Below the pieces are notes generated by a model. The model saw only the letters and a list, made by a program, of their open reading frames with translations, searched no databases and was not told the origin of the DNA. The position numbers and the translations under genes were made by a program. A stretch of DNA of 30,996 nucleotides, from positions 1,542,749-1,573,744 of the forward strand of contig BFEA01000013.1 of assembly GCA_003427395.1 (NCBI GenBank). The letters run 5' to 3'. Of the stretch, positions 1 through 9,243 are shown piece by piece (positions within the stretch are counted from its first letter, which is position 1; the number at the start of each line of letters is the position of its first letter). The stretch comes from Chara braunii. Its lineage: Eukaryota > Streptophyta > Charophyceae > Charales > Characeae.

Positions 1-1210
1 CGTTTGAGTCCTTGCTGCAAGGCTGTCCTGCGACCAAAGTTCTGAAATGCCTCACAGGTGGAACTGCAAGGAACTAAAAACAATGACACAACACGATCAG
101 GCCTGACCTGCACAAGCCCACTCCGGTTTAGGCCCACACAGGTTTCTGGCACCAAGCTTCAGCACCGTGGACCTCCTTGTTGTTTATGTTTTTAGAGTCT
201 TAGAGATGAAAAGGTAGCCGAAAATGTGGAAACTACTAGCGAGGAGAAAAATTGAGAGTGCGGAAACACATTGGACAGACAGCCCTGTCCGCCCATCCAT
301 TTCTGTGGCATTCTCGGACTGTATTATGGTTGAGGGCATACGCACATACGGACTTTCCTGGACATGTCTGGCCATAAATATGTTCAAACTTCAAAACCAT
401 TTTAGGGTATACTCACTCTAGCACCTTCCGGAATGCATCAAATCAATTGTTGAGAGACCAGGATGAACCGGACTGCAATCACGCCCAGTGCTTTGTGGAA
501 AAAGTACTCGTGTGAGTATGAGGGATTACATGTCTGTTCATTCAGTCGCTCTTCTATTCTTGTGGCAGTGTTTAGCTTCAAAAAAGTCTAATTGTGAAGG
601 CACACAGTTGCATGTGTTCTAGTGTTAGTGGTCCATTCAGAGCAACGGGGAACAAAAGAAAGGACACGAGAAAGAATGCACTTTATCCGTCAACCCATTC
701 TGTCAGGTGTTAGTTCTATCAGTGACCTTCGGTCACAAGCTTTATGCCGTTTGTGCCCTTGCTATACTCTATTGACGGCATGCAAAACCGTTTGTGATTC
801 ATCGAATATCCTTGGGGAAGGCCTGGTTGTGTTGCCTATTCTTTCGTCTGACTGCTCCTACCCTTCTCCCTTCCCTCTTCTAAGCACTCCCTGCTGTTTT
901 CAATTGTTGCCTCCACAATTGCTCCCTTTCTTCCGACTTTTTCTCTCCCTTTCTGTAGTGTTGGGAGGTAGCTCCACAAGGAGAAGGCCTAGGGCAAACC
1001 AGTTATATGCATGGATTTAACTTAAACATAACCTGATCCCTCCAATGTGGTCAGACCGCAGCTGTGTTCGATATTGTATGCATGCATATCATCTCCGTAT
1101 CTGCTTATATATACCAGAGATATCACCACCTTTTCGACTTACTATACAAGCTCCCTGCAGGAGGAGCTCGGTGGTGTGTGAGGTGTCCAACCTGGAGCTG
1201 AAGCGAGTCG
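1..1210. other. Intergenic, no gene recognised
   Basis: No open frame here has a recognisable domain. The longest (622-1020, + strand) is Ser/Leu/Pro-rich and looks like chance translation of a pyrimidine-rich stretch at 855-960. No RNA gene, LTR end or terminal inverted repeat was seen. Base composition is mixed and unremarkable, so this is best read as anonymous intergenic DNA or transposon sequence too old to recognise. Confidence 0.5.
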
Positions 1211-1460
1211 CCTAGGTAGTGTCTTCTATAGCGTCTCAGAGGCAAAACGACTACCAGAAGTATCTCCGCTCACAGAAATGATGTCAAACCTCTTCCCTTA
1301 CAGATGTGGATGCTAGTCCCTGTGCAAGCAGAATGCCTATGTAGTGTCTACTGTAGCGTCTCAGAGGCAGGAGGACCACCAGAAGTATTTCCTCTCGCAG
1401 AAACGATGTCAAACCTTCCCCCTTCCAGATGTCTATGCTAGCCCTTGCACAAGCAGAATG
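1211..1460. repeat. Tandem duplication, 125-bp period, two units
   Basis: Unit 1 (1211-1335) and unit 2 (1336-1460) share the same order of landmarks: a CCTA(g/t)GTAGTGTCT start, AGCGTCTCAGAGGCA, CCAGAAGTAT, GATGTCAAACCT and an end at GCAAGCAGAATG. The units differ by scattered substitutions, so the duplication is not recent. No coding frame is preserved across both. Confidence 0.85.
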
Positions 1461-2181
1461 AATGATCGCTTATAGTCAGCTGCAATTCATCAGCAACTTC
1501 CTTGCCCGCTGAGCCACTCTGTTATGGTGGACATCACATGACAAAACCTCCGTGGTGTACGGGACCAGGAGTCCCCGCAGCTGGGTGAGGAGACTAGTAG
1601 TATAGAGTTCATGGGGCGGTTATGGGCATGCTTCAGCATGATCATGTTGGAGAAAGCATTGTCTCTGCAGACGGAGTTAGGTATGCTTGCTTGGCACATC
1701 CGGTGTGTCTCCAGGAGAGGATCCGCCTTTCTGATGTGCAAAGGAAGAGTTGACGGGCAAGAAACATGTGTGGATGGACTGGGGAGAGTGTGAGTGCACG
1801 TAGTAACAGCACTTACGGCATATGATTATTAAGAGGTGGTGGGAGTTGGTGGACAGATCTCGTGTGTTGTTCCTGGAAGCTGAAATGTAAAACTGTCAGT
1901 CTGGCAGTCTGCATGATGAAATGCATGGTGATTATGCGTTGGCCTTCGTTTTGGGGTGCGCATTTGTTGATTGATTGGAAAGCTTGCTGTGGGCTTGGGA
2001 GCATCCTTACTGCATTGTCATTGGATACCAATAGGACATCGCTTTCTTGCCATATACCGCCATGCGATGCCATTGGTCGGTCACAAGGGAAAAGCTGGTA
2101 CAGTGTCTACAGACCCATTGACCCATCCGTTACTTCGGAAACAACTGTCTTTTGAGAAATGCCTCCACCTTTGTCCCTTTT
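1461..2181. other. Intergenic, no gene recognised
   Basis: Only short open frames on both strands (the longest 97 codons, 1862-2155), none with a recognisable motif and several overlapping on opposite strands. No repeat boundary seen. Confidence 0.45.
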
Positions 2182-2302
2182 CCCTCTTGTGAAGGGTTGA
2201 CTTTGACATTTAGCACTGTGTGCCCTCATGTGAAGGGTTGGCTTGACATTTAGCACTGTGTTCCCTCATGTGAAGGGTAGGCTTTTACCTTCAACACTGT
2301 TA
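2182..2302. repeat. Tandem repeat, 40-41 bp x 3
   Basis: Three consecutive units begin at 2182, 2223 and 2263. Each starts CCCTC(a/t)TGTGAAGGGT and carries a (c/t)AACACTGT or TTAGCACTGTGT end. The third unit is the most diverged. The CCCTC...GAAGGG portion is self-complementary, so each unit could form a small hairpin. Confidence 0.85.
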
Positions 2303-2364
2303 GAAGTGATGTTTGTTTGTGCAATTGGATCATATCATCCTAGTCAGGCAACTTACGAATCACA

Positions 2365-3471
2365 TTGAATGGCGTACCACAGGACGTGGCGAAGACAACC
2401 TGGTTCTGTGCGCGTTGTGGGGAGTTTTCCGTCATCGACCTAGGCACGGCACTGAAGAGAATGCGTCGCGCCAGTCTTCACGGACGAATCTTTCCGTCAC
2501 AGCTAGCAAAGGTTCACAGCACAGGAGGGCATGAGGAGGCAGGAGCACCAAGTGTTTTGAGCTGTGGGAGCACTGTGACGGGTCTGATGGCAGATAAGGG
2601 GAACAGGGGTCTGGTCGCTGTACTAGGGGGTGCACATCAGAACATGGAAAGTTCGCCGGGACAAGATCTCGGTGAGCCTGCGGCTCCTAAGTCAGAGACC
2701 TTGTGCAGAATCCAAAACACCCCAGGGTCAGCCAGTACGGCCCTTTCTGACACTGCTCTGAAGAGGCCTGTCGCACTCCCACAGAAACCAGCTGACAACA
2801 AACAGGTGCTGAAATTGCAAGGTGCCGCCCATCCACTTCCAGTTCCCGAGGCCGAAACCCAAAGTTGCAGTGCAACGGCGAGGCCAGTGCAGCCAACGTC
2901 AGACTCTCCTCCCAAGAAGTGGAAGCCTGATTCCAGGAAATCGGTCTGCGACAATCCTGGGATAGCTGCAGGATGCACCACAACAATTGTTGAGCTAAGG
3001 AAAGTTTCACCAACTCCGAGAAGGTTTATGTCTACTCCCCAAGACTCCGAGAAAGATTGTGGGAGAGGCTCTGCTCCAAGAGGCCCCAGGTTTGCCGTAC
3101 TGGGTCCCGTCTGGAAGGCCGTGGGACCTCCCAGCCACCGTGCAGTTCCTCCGGGTTCAAGAGAGGCGCAAGAAAATTTGCCAGGCGTTGGTTCTGCGAG
3201 GAGACAGAAAGAGGCCAAGATGCCATCAGTCAGACAGGACAGATCTCACAAAGATGCCCTCACTTGGCAACCGAACACAAAACAAGCAAGAGCAATAGGG
3301 TCAACAGCTGCAGCGTGGAAGGCCCAGGTAGCTCCGACTGTGGAGAAGTCGACATCTCAAACTTCTGCAACTTCCACCCACCACCACATTACACACAGAC
3401 GTGTTCCTCGCCAAGGCTTGAGCAGTCGACTGTCCACGGGGAACCCCTGTAGTCTGATAGTGACAGCTTAG
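2365..3471 (+). CDS. Unrecognised 368-codon open frame, possible exon
   Basis: I do not recognise this protein. The frame starts at an ATG at 2365 and runs 368 codons to a TAG, unusually long for this window outside the transposons. Near the N-terminus is a CARC pair (residues 16-19) that could be half of a zinc-binding site, but no second Cys/His pair follows at normal spacing. The rest is rich in Ser, Pro, Ala, Thr, Gln and Lys, with basic patches (around PPKKWKPDSRKS) and no membrane segment, as expected of a disordered protein or of chance coding. The antisense strand is also open at 2637-3218, which weakens the case because GC-biased sequence can open both strands. A tandem repeat lies just upstream and no promoter or certain splice site was seen. 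It could be a host exon, a decayed gag-like region, or not a gene. Confidence 0.3.
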   Translation: MNGVPQDVAKTTWFCARCGEFSVIDLGTALKRMRRASLHGRIFPSQLAKVHSTGGHEEAGAPSVLSCGSTVTGLMADKGNRGLVAVLGGAHQNMESSPGQDLGEPAAPKSETLCRIQNTPGSASTALSDTALKRPVALPQKPADNKQVLKLQGAAHPLPVPEAETQSCSATARPVQPTSDSPPKKWKPDSRKSVCDNPGIAAGCTTTIVELRKVSPTPRRFMSTPQDSEKDCGRGSAPRGPRFAVLGPVWKAVGPPSHRAVPPGSREAQENLPGVGSARRQKEAKMPSVRQDRSHKDALTWQPNTKQARAIGSTAAAWKAQVAPTVEKSTSQTSATSTHHHITHRRVPRQGLSSRLSTGNPCSLIVTA

Positions 3472-3534
3472 GTCTTGCGGGGGTTAAGCTTTGGCATTCG
3501 TTCCACTCCTCTTCAGGCAGAAGCTTGGGGAGGG

Positions 3535-3590
3535 TGGGGATAGAGAGAGGAGAGAGGGAGAGAGGGAAAGAGGGAGGAGGGGAGTGAGAG
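3535..3590. repeat. GA-rich low-complexity tract
   Basis: Imperfect (GA)n/(GGGAGA)n purine run on the + strand, interrupted by AAAG and GGAGG. Followed at 3737-3770 by a pyrimidine-rich run. No function is implied. Confidence 0.8.
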
Positions 3591-4094
3591 GTTTCGATGC
3601 TCTCAGGGCACCTGCATTTCCATTGCTACATTATGTTGCTTCTGTTCATTGTGGCTACACGCTGGGTGAACTTGGGGAGAGAAGGTAACACGTGCAGAAC
3701 TGAGCAGGTATCTTATGCCCTTTGATTTGGTTTTCTTTCTTTTTTTTCTTTCTTTCTTTACTTTCCCCTAAGGGTGCAAGAGGGGGGGAGCGATTGCTTC
3801 ATAAGTTCATACATGATGTCAATGTGAGTCTTATCACTTAAGTTTTTAGAATTTTTATTCAATTTCTTAGTTTTACTAATTTTTTAGTACTTCTTACCCA
3901 CGGCACATTCTTTTGGGGACCACGTAGGGTGCACTTGAACTACATCTTTCAAATTCATGGACATATGTGACTGGAACTATGGCCCGATTCTGTTTAAAAA
4001 GCCTTAGGCCCGATTTAGTTTACCGGACACTCTTTCAGTGTCTAAAGCCGTTAGCAATTTGAAATTTATAAAATTTATGAAACTGTCGACTGTA
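3591..4094. other. Intergenic, AT-rich, no gene recognised
   Basis: Contains a T/C-rich run (3737-3770) and an AT-rich part (3840-3900). No domain-bearing frame, tRNA or repeat edge was seen. The first similarity to the dispersed repeat family begins near 4095. Confidence 0.5.
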
Positions 4095-5055
4095 CAGACC
4101 AGAGTGCGAGGCCTAAGGCCCCGATGAGCCCCTTTGGCCCTGTTTGCATTGTTGTCGGGCGCCCTAAGTGAAGGCAGGCCCGACTCAGGCCGAGCGGGGC
4201 CCTTTGTCAGGCCACCACGCAACTGGGGAAATTCAGACAGTTGCGCGGCGTCAGTTGGTTACGAGCGCCCAGGCCCAGGCAGCCATTTTGCAAATGTACC
4301 TGAAGTATACCCTGGGCCAGAGGCACATACGCACCGAACACAGGCTGAGGGTAGTTGGGTACGGGCAACTAACTCAGGCCCTGGGCCTGTTCTGTATGGA
4401 CTGAGGCTCAGCCTCGTGGAGCTTACCGGAAGCTTCTGGGCTGGGGCTCAGTACCGCATTACGGCACGCAGCAGCAGGCCACTTCGATATAGGGAAGGGC
4501 CTGCCCATGCATTGAACATTCGGGCACTGGCTGAATGCTGCCCAAGCGCTGCTGCGCTAACGCTGGCCAGCGCTCACGCGCTCACGGGCGAGCGGGAAGG
4601 AGCAGGCAGCCATAGCCGAGCTGCGCTGCTGTGTGCTGGATGGGGCGCATGGTGGTCCTTGGGTGCATGTGGCATCTGTGAGTTGGGGAACGAGGTTGTG
4701 AGTGATACGAGAGACATACCTGGTGCTTGAAGCGTACAGTATTGGCCGAGATCTGCTCGTACTTCGGGGAGCTGTTGACGTCACAAGCGGCATTGTAGAT
4801 AGGCTAGATAGGATCTGCCATTTGTAGTCTGGGCGCCAAGTGCCAGATAGGATGTCGACATTGGTTCTTTGTTGATGATGATGAGACTACTCGGACATTG
4901 TCACTTATGAGTTTTTGCTGTACTATTATTTGGGGGACTTCATGATGCAATTCTGCTTTTGGTTCGAGGTCGCGACTATCTGGTCTCATGTGTATGATGC
5001 TGCTTGGTTTCTGAAATCCGTTATCGCTCATTTTCCTTGCAGGAGTCTTTAACAA
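4095..5055 (-). repeat. Dispersed repeat copy A, with minus-strand exon-like frame
   Basis: Shares long stretches with 5850-6720 (copy B) and 17521-18130 (copy D). Landmarks in order on the + strand: GCCCTAAGTGAAGGC near 4160, ACCGGAAGCTTCTGGGC near 4425, TGGATGGGGCGCATGGTGG near 4637, ACATACCTGGTGCTTGA at 4714-4730, GTAGATAGGCTAGATAGGAT near 4795 and GTTGATGATGATGAGACTA near 4870. On the minus strand an 83-codon frame (5055-4804) ends at a TAG. The same frame continues past the TAG to about 4720, where CAG is followed by GTATGT, a good 5' splice-donor match. No terminal inverted repeats or LTR edges are visible. It could be an unclassified non-autonomous element or a duplicated gene fragment. 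Confidence 0.7.
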
Positions 5056-5849
5056 TGTGACGGTGATGATTCTGATGATTCTGATGATGATCAGGAGGAG
5101 GAGGATTAGGAGAGTGAGGAGGAGGGCAGGAGAGGTGAAGGTTAGGCAGCATAGTTAATAGGCTAGGTAGGATGTGCGCCTGCATTTAGCAGTGCTGTGT
5201 GGCCACAGTGCTTTGCTGTACCCACATGCAGTGATAATGACCGGGCATTCTATTCGGGTGACGACGGTAGTGTTTCTATTAGGACCAGTATGGGTTCATG
5301 ACTTCTGTTCTTTTCCAATCCTTTTTCAATTTGATTGATCGATCGATCAATTGACATATCTGACGTGCGTTCAGCGTTGTGAAGCTTAATATCTGGAGGA
5401 CTTTATTTTTATCTTAAGGATTTTTTTACTTGGTTTACTGATTAAAAAAAAAAAAAAAAGGATGACATTTGTCTGGGCAATCTTGTGGCATCCAAACTCC
5501 TGCATGTGGTGTTTTCTTTTTAACTTTTTTTTTGTTTGTTTTATGTTTCTGTTTTTTCATGACACTTGTTGTTGCTTTTGCGTAATCTTTCCTCGTCTGG
5601 TCGGCTGTTTGATCTGACGCTGATTGGCATTTTGCCATTTTGTCACTGCCGGCTTGTCCGTCATTTTCCAACAAAGGTGGGGCAAGTTGAAAAGCACAAT
5701 TAATGTGTAAATTCTACTAAGCTGTAAAGTCTAAACTTTTAAAATCTAATTGTAGATAAACGTATTCATCAATTGACCGTTAACTTTTTCTGTAGCCGGT
5801 CGCTTAATAGCTTTCGAGATTTGTAAATAATAGAAATATGAATTTGCAG
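5056..5849. other. Spacer between repeat copies A and B
   Basis: Holds a GAT-rich stretch (5062-5105), an 18-bp perfect palindrome ATTGATCGATCGATCAAT at 5334-5351, and an A-run at about 5444-5459 that could be a retroposon tail, though no body is recognisable upstream. No gene recognised. Confidence 0.5.
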
Positions 5850-6720
5850 GGCTCAAGGCCTCGATAAGCCCTACTGGGCCCTGTTTTCATCAATATCGAC
5901 CGCCCTAAGTGAAGGCAGGCCTGACAGGGGACGAGAGGCTCTCACGCAACTGGGAAATTCAGGCAGTTGCGCAGCGCCAGTTGGTTGAGAGAGCCCAGGC
6001 CCTGCCTGCCTTTTTCCAAATGTATCTGAGGCAGGCCGTGGGCTAGACACGGGGCATGGGCTGCACACAGGCCGCTGGCAGTTGGACACGGGTAACCACC
6101 CCAGGCCCTGTGCCTGATTCCCTTGGACCGGGGCTCAGCCACTTGGGGCCTTTCCGGAAGCTTCTGGGCAGGGGCCCAGCACAGCCAGGCAGCGCGTAGC
6201 AGGCAGGCCACTTCCATTAGGAAAGTGCCTGCCTCCGCATTCGGTGTTCGGGCACTTGCTACATGCTGCGCTACTGGCAGGCAAGCGCCCACGCGCTCAC
6301 GGGCGAGCAGGATACATGCAGGCAGCCATAGGGGAGCTGGCCTGCGAGGTGCTGGATGGGGCGCATGGTGGTCCTTGGGTGCACGTGGCAACTGTGTGGG
6401 GGATCGAGGTCATGAGTGATGCGTGAGACATACCTGGTGCTTGAGGCGAACGGCATTGGCCGAGATCCACTCGTACTTTGGTGAGCTGTTGACGGTCACC
6501 GGCGGCATTGTAGATAGGCTAGATAGGATCTTCCATTCGTAGTCTGGGCGCTGAGCGCCAGATAGGGAATCGACATTGGTTCATTGTTGATGATGATGAG
6601 ACTATTCCAACATTGTCACTTGTGAGCTTTTGCTGTGCTCTTATTTAATGGAACTCGTGTTGCGATTCTGCTTTTGGTTCGAGGTCATGACTATCTGGTT
6701 TCATGTGTACAATGCTGCTC
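5850..6720 (-). repeat. Dispersed repeat copy B
   Basis: Same landmark order as copy A: GCCCTAAGTGAAGGC near 5903, CCGGAAGCTTCTGGGC near 6153, TGGATGGGGCGCATGGTGG near 6352, the antisense splice-donor motif ACATAC at 6428-6433, and GTAGATAGGCTAGATAGGAT near 6510. Read on the minus strand it keeps the exon-like frame with the shared TAG at 6521-6519, but has a second stop near 6645 and a one-base difference near 6493 (GACGGTC against GACGTC in A) that shifts the frame. Its right end is the left arm of an inverted repeat (6553-6902). Confidence 0.75.
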
Positions 6721-6902
6721 GAATTCCAGAAACCAAGCAGCATTGTACACATGAAACTAGATAGTCGTGACCTCGAACCAAAAGCAGAATTGCAGCACGA
6801 GTTCCACCAAATACGAGCACAGCAAAAGCTCACAAGTGACAATGTTGGAATAGTCTCATCATCGTCAACAATGAACCAATGTCGATTCCCTATCTGGCGC
6901 TC
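6553..6902. repeat. Inverted repeat, 167-bp arms, 16-bp spacer
   Basis: Left arm 6553-6719 and right arm 6736-6902 are reverse complements of equal length, separated by 6720-6735 around a GAATTC. I count about eight mismatches by eye, nearly all transitions, and no indels, so roughly 95% identity. Both arms are the distal end of the dispersed repeat (copies A, B, D), so a second partial copy sits head-to-head with copy B. If transcribed through, the RNA would form a long hairpin. The right arm ends just before an antisense reverse-transcriptase fossil. Confidence 0.9.
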
Positions 6903-6908
6903 ATAGCG

Positions 6909-7085
6909 TGCTGAAAGGTGCTAGGAGCATTGCAAAGGCCGAAAGGCATCACCACAAACTCGTACAGACCGTACCTGGTCTGAAAAGCAGTTTTGTGTTG
7001 ATCTTCGGGCGAATCTGATGGTACCCGGACTTCAGATCTATCTTACTGAAGTACCGGCACTCCAAATCTGCGAAAACTTAGTAGC
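6909..7085 (-). pseudogene. Ty3/gypsy reverse transcriptase fragment
   Basis: The minus strand encodes, over two to three frames, a classic Ty3/gypsy RT core: [16 protein letters not shown] (catalytic-domain block A, with the Asp of KIDL), then after a frameshift DQHKTAF, then [10 protein letters not shown] and NAPSTFQ. This covers only about 60 residues. The YxDD block, RNase H and integrase are absent because the similarity stops where the inverted repeat begins. It is a dead fragment of an element distinct from the chromovirus at 22123-28313, whose equivalent segment reads KIDLRSGYHQIR. Upstream on the minus strand (7085-7170) weak similarity may continue but is not clear. Confidence 0.85.
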
Positions 7086-7390
7086 AGCAAAAAATATGGC
7101 AAACTGGTAAAGATTTCTGAAGTAATGAATTTCAATCCCCTGAGGGCCTCGTTCGACACCACTTGAAAATGGGGCACCCTAACTCACGGACGGTGATCAA
7201 GTTCCCCTAACTTGTTTTTTCGTTCCACAACCCCTTGACGAAACCCTTGAGACGGTTGTCCTTGAAACTGAAGTGCTGGCGGCATTGCACCTGGAACAGT
7301 AGTGATTGGTGGGGGAAAAAAAAAAGGTCCGTATATTACCCGTTTCGTAGGGTCCAGCCCTTGAGCCCCAAGTGACCTCCCGAGGCTCCC

Positions 7391-7909
7391 TTGAGATTTT
7401 CGTTGTTTTGGCTGGGCCGCACTCAAGTTTCAAGGCAGACCCTTGAGATGCAAAACGAGCCTGCGCCAGGTGCATTGCGGACACTGACCGATCAAGGGGA
7501 CGGAGAGAGGGAGATGCTGCGCCGACCATGGGTACGCCACCTCATTGAAAAAGGGCTGATGCACGACCCCCTTCCCTTAGGGGACAAAGTCCTGGTGATT
7601 CCGATTCGGAAAAAAAACGACCAATGGGAAGTGGGACTTTCCCCGGCCGAAGAAAGTGATTACGCCCGCTGTCGGGGGGCAATCACTCTACACAGATGGA
7701 GATTGCGGCAGGATGGGGAGGGACGGGGAACCTTCGGAGTAAGAGATGCAAAAGATTTTATCAATGTCCACTATGAACCAGGGGCAAAAGCCATAATGAG
7801 GGTAGGCTCTGGCTCTGGCTCCGGCAGGATAGCAGACAACGACTTATATGTCCTCTTTGATGAAAGAAAGAGGGGGACCTTGCATGGGTCTTACACAACT
7901 CGTTCCTAG
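7391..7909 (+). pseudogene. LINE ORF1-like region, function unrecognised
   Basis: An open frame of 172 codons upstream of the endonuclease and in the same reading frame class as it. Plant LINE ORF1 proteins normally bind RNA and carry a CCHC knuckle or RRM; neither is visible here. Features seen are a charged segment (RKKNDQWEV around residue 74), an ITLHRWRLRQDGEGRGTF stretch, and a Gly-Ser run (about residues 138-146) encoded by a GGCTCT-type simple repeat at 7804-7826. The ATG at 7391 is simply the first in the open frame and may not be the true start. Its assignment to the LINE rests on position and strand only. Confidence 0.4.
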
Positions 7910-8120
7910 ATCTGCAACAGAATAAAGTGAAACCCAGCCACACTTGGTCCGATATAGAGGTGCTCACCTGCTTGTGTTCCACCATCCATAAGAATATAAT
8001 TAACAATGGAATAGTATGTCACCTGCACTCATGGTACCCACTATAGTACTAAAACATTGATGGATGAGATTGATGCGACTTATGATCGCAACCGAGCCTA
8101 GAGGTGTACCCTTCGGAGCG

Positions 8121-8878
8121 CGGACCTGGACCTTCAGTCCATCAACGTCAATGGTATGGCCACACACAATCCGGACAAAACTGATGCAATCTGGGACCAA
8201 CTCAGGGGGGTGGGAGGCAGGAGCTGGCCAAATGCGGTCTGTGTTCAGGAAACACACCTGCTGGACACGCCAGAACACAACAAGGCACATAAAGCAGTCT
8301 GGCCCTTTCAGGCATACAGAGCGCACACGCCGGGCCCGGCAAGAGCCGGAGCGGCAATCTAGATCCCCCCGAAATCTCGCGTAGAGGTACTTCATTGGGA
8401 CCGAGATCGAGAGGAGGGCAGTTGGGTATCAATTTGGGGGCACTGGAACTGGAAGTGATATGTATCTTCTGCATTTATGCATTTATGCATTTATGCACCC
8501 AACACCGCGCGGGAACGGGAGGAGTTCTTTGAAACAATCCAAAGCAAAATACCGCCAGGGATCCCAGTCATCTTGGCAGGGGACTTCAATGCAGGCCCTG
8601 ATCGATGGCTGGAATGCTGGCAGATTCTTCCTTCCACCCTGCACCAGGCTGAAGAGGATGAAGAAATGATCAATCGTTTATGCGGCTCCCTCTCCCTCTT
8701 CAACACATTTCAACGTACTTTCTCCACGGAGAGTGCCTTTACGTGCCTTCACAGCAATAAACCACTTAGGCTTTCTAAGTCTAGAATCGACTCGATTCTG
8801 ATCTCCGAGGCTCTTGCGGGCAGTCTCACACTAGAAGCAATCCTTCCGTCCAGCCCCTACCCAGGGTTGGACCATTAG
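8121..8878 (+). pseudogene. LINE APE-type endonuclease domain
   Basis: The endonuclease nicks target DNA to prime reverse transcription. Recognisable motifs in order: SINVNG (near 8138), VCVQETHL with the catalytic Glu (near 8240), IYAPN (near 8490), LAGDFNAG with the GDFN box (8582-8590 for DFN), SRIDSILIS (near 8785), and a terminal GLDH, corresponding to the SDH His. All APE landmarks survive, so the domain was complete when inserted. It is broken by a TAG near 8361, a frame change near 8435, a stop near 8456 and a TAG at 8878. Three copies of an 8-bp unit TGCATTTA at 8470-8495 sit where the protein needs one, shifting the frame again. Confidence 0.88.
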
Positions 8879-8880
8879 AT

Positions 8881-9240
8881 GTGTATGGTGGCTTTGACCT
8901 TTCGGAAAAGACCGGATCAAGGACCTGGCTTCTACAAGATGAATACCTCGCTGCTTCGCCTATCTACGTTCCACTAGTACCTGACTCAAGTATGGGCATA
9001 TTGGAAGGACGTAAGCCAGAATTGGACTCTCACTTGACATGGTTTGATAATGGTCTATTTTTTCTCGTCAAGAAGTGCAACGAATTTTCAAACCACCTAG
9101 CTAGACAGCGCAACCAACAGGAAATTGACCTCATGAATCGGCTCCAAGAACTGGAGCAGCAGGTAGATCCGCAAAGCTCGGAGCAGCTTACACAATCGAT
9201 ACAAACGGTTAAAACTCAACTATTACAACAAGCCCAGTAC
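8881..9240 (+). pseudogene. LINE linker between endonuclease and RT
   Basis: A 120-codon frame. The first part is out of frame with the ancestral protein: the adjacent frame reads VALTFRKRPDQGPGFYKMN, the usual start of this linker in LINEs. From about residue 50 (WFDNGLFFLVKKCNEFSNHL) the frame is right, and a Gln/Glu-rich helical segment (NRLQELEQQVDPQSSEQLTQ) follows, probably coiled coil. It stops at a TGA at 9241, after which the same frame resumes as WQGARIRGK, so a single codon was lost. Confidence 0.75.
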
Positions 9241-9243
9241 TGA

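Noticed and set aside
622-1020. 132-codon + strand frame
   Set aside because: Low-complexity Ser/Leu/Pro translation of a pyrimidine-rich tract, with no domain or coding signal.
2637-3218. 193-codon minus-strand frame
   Set aside because: Antisense shadow of the 2365-3471 frame; no recognised motif.
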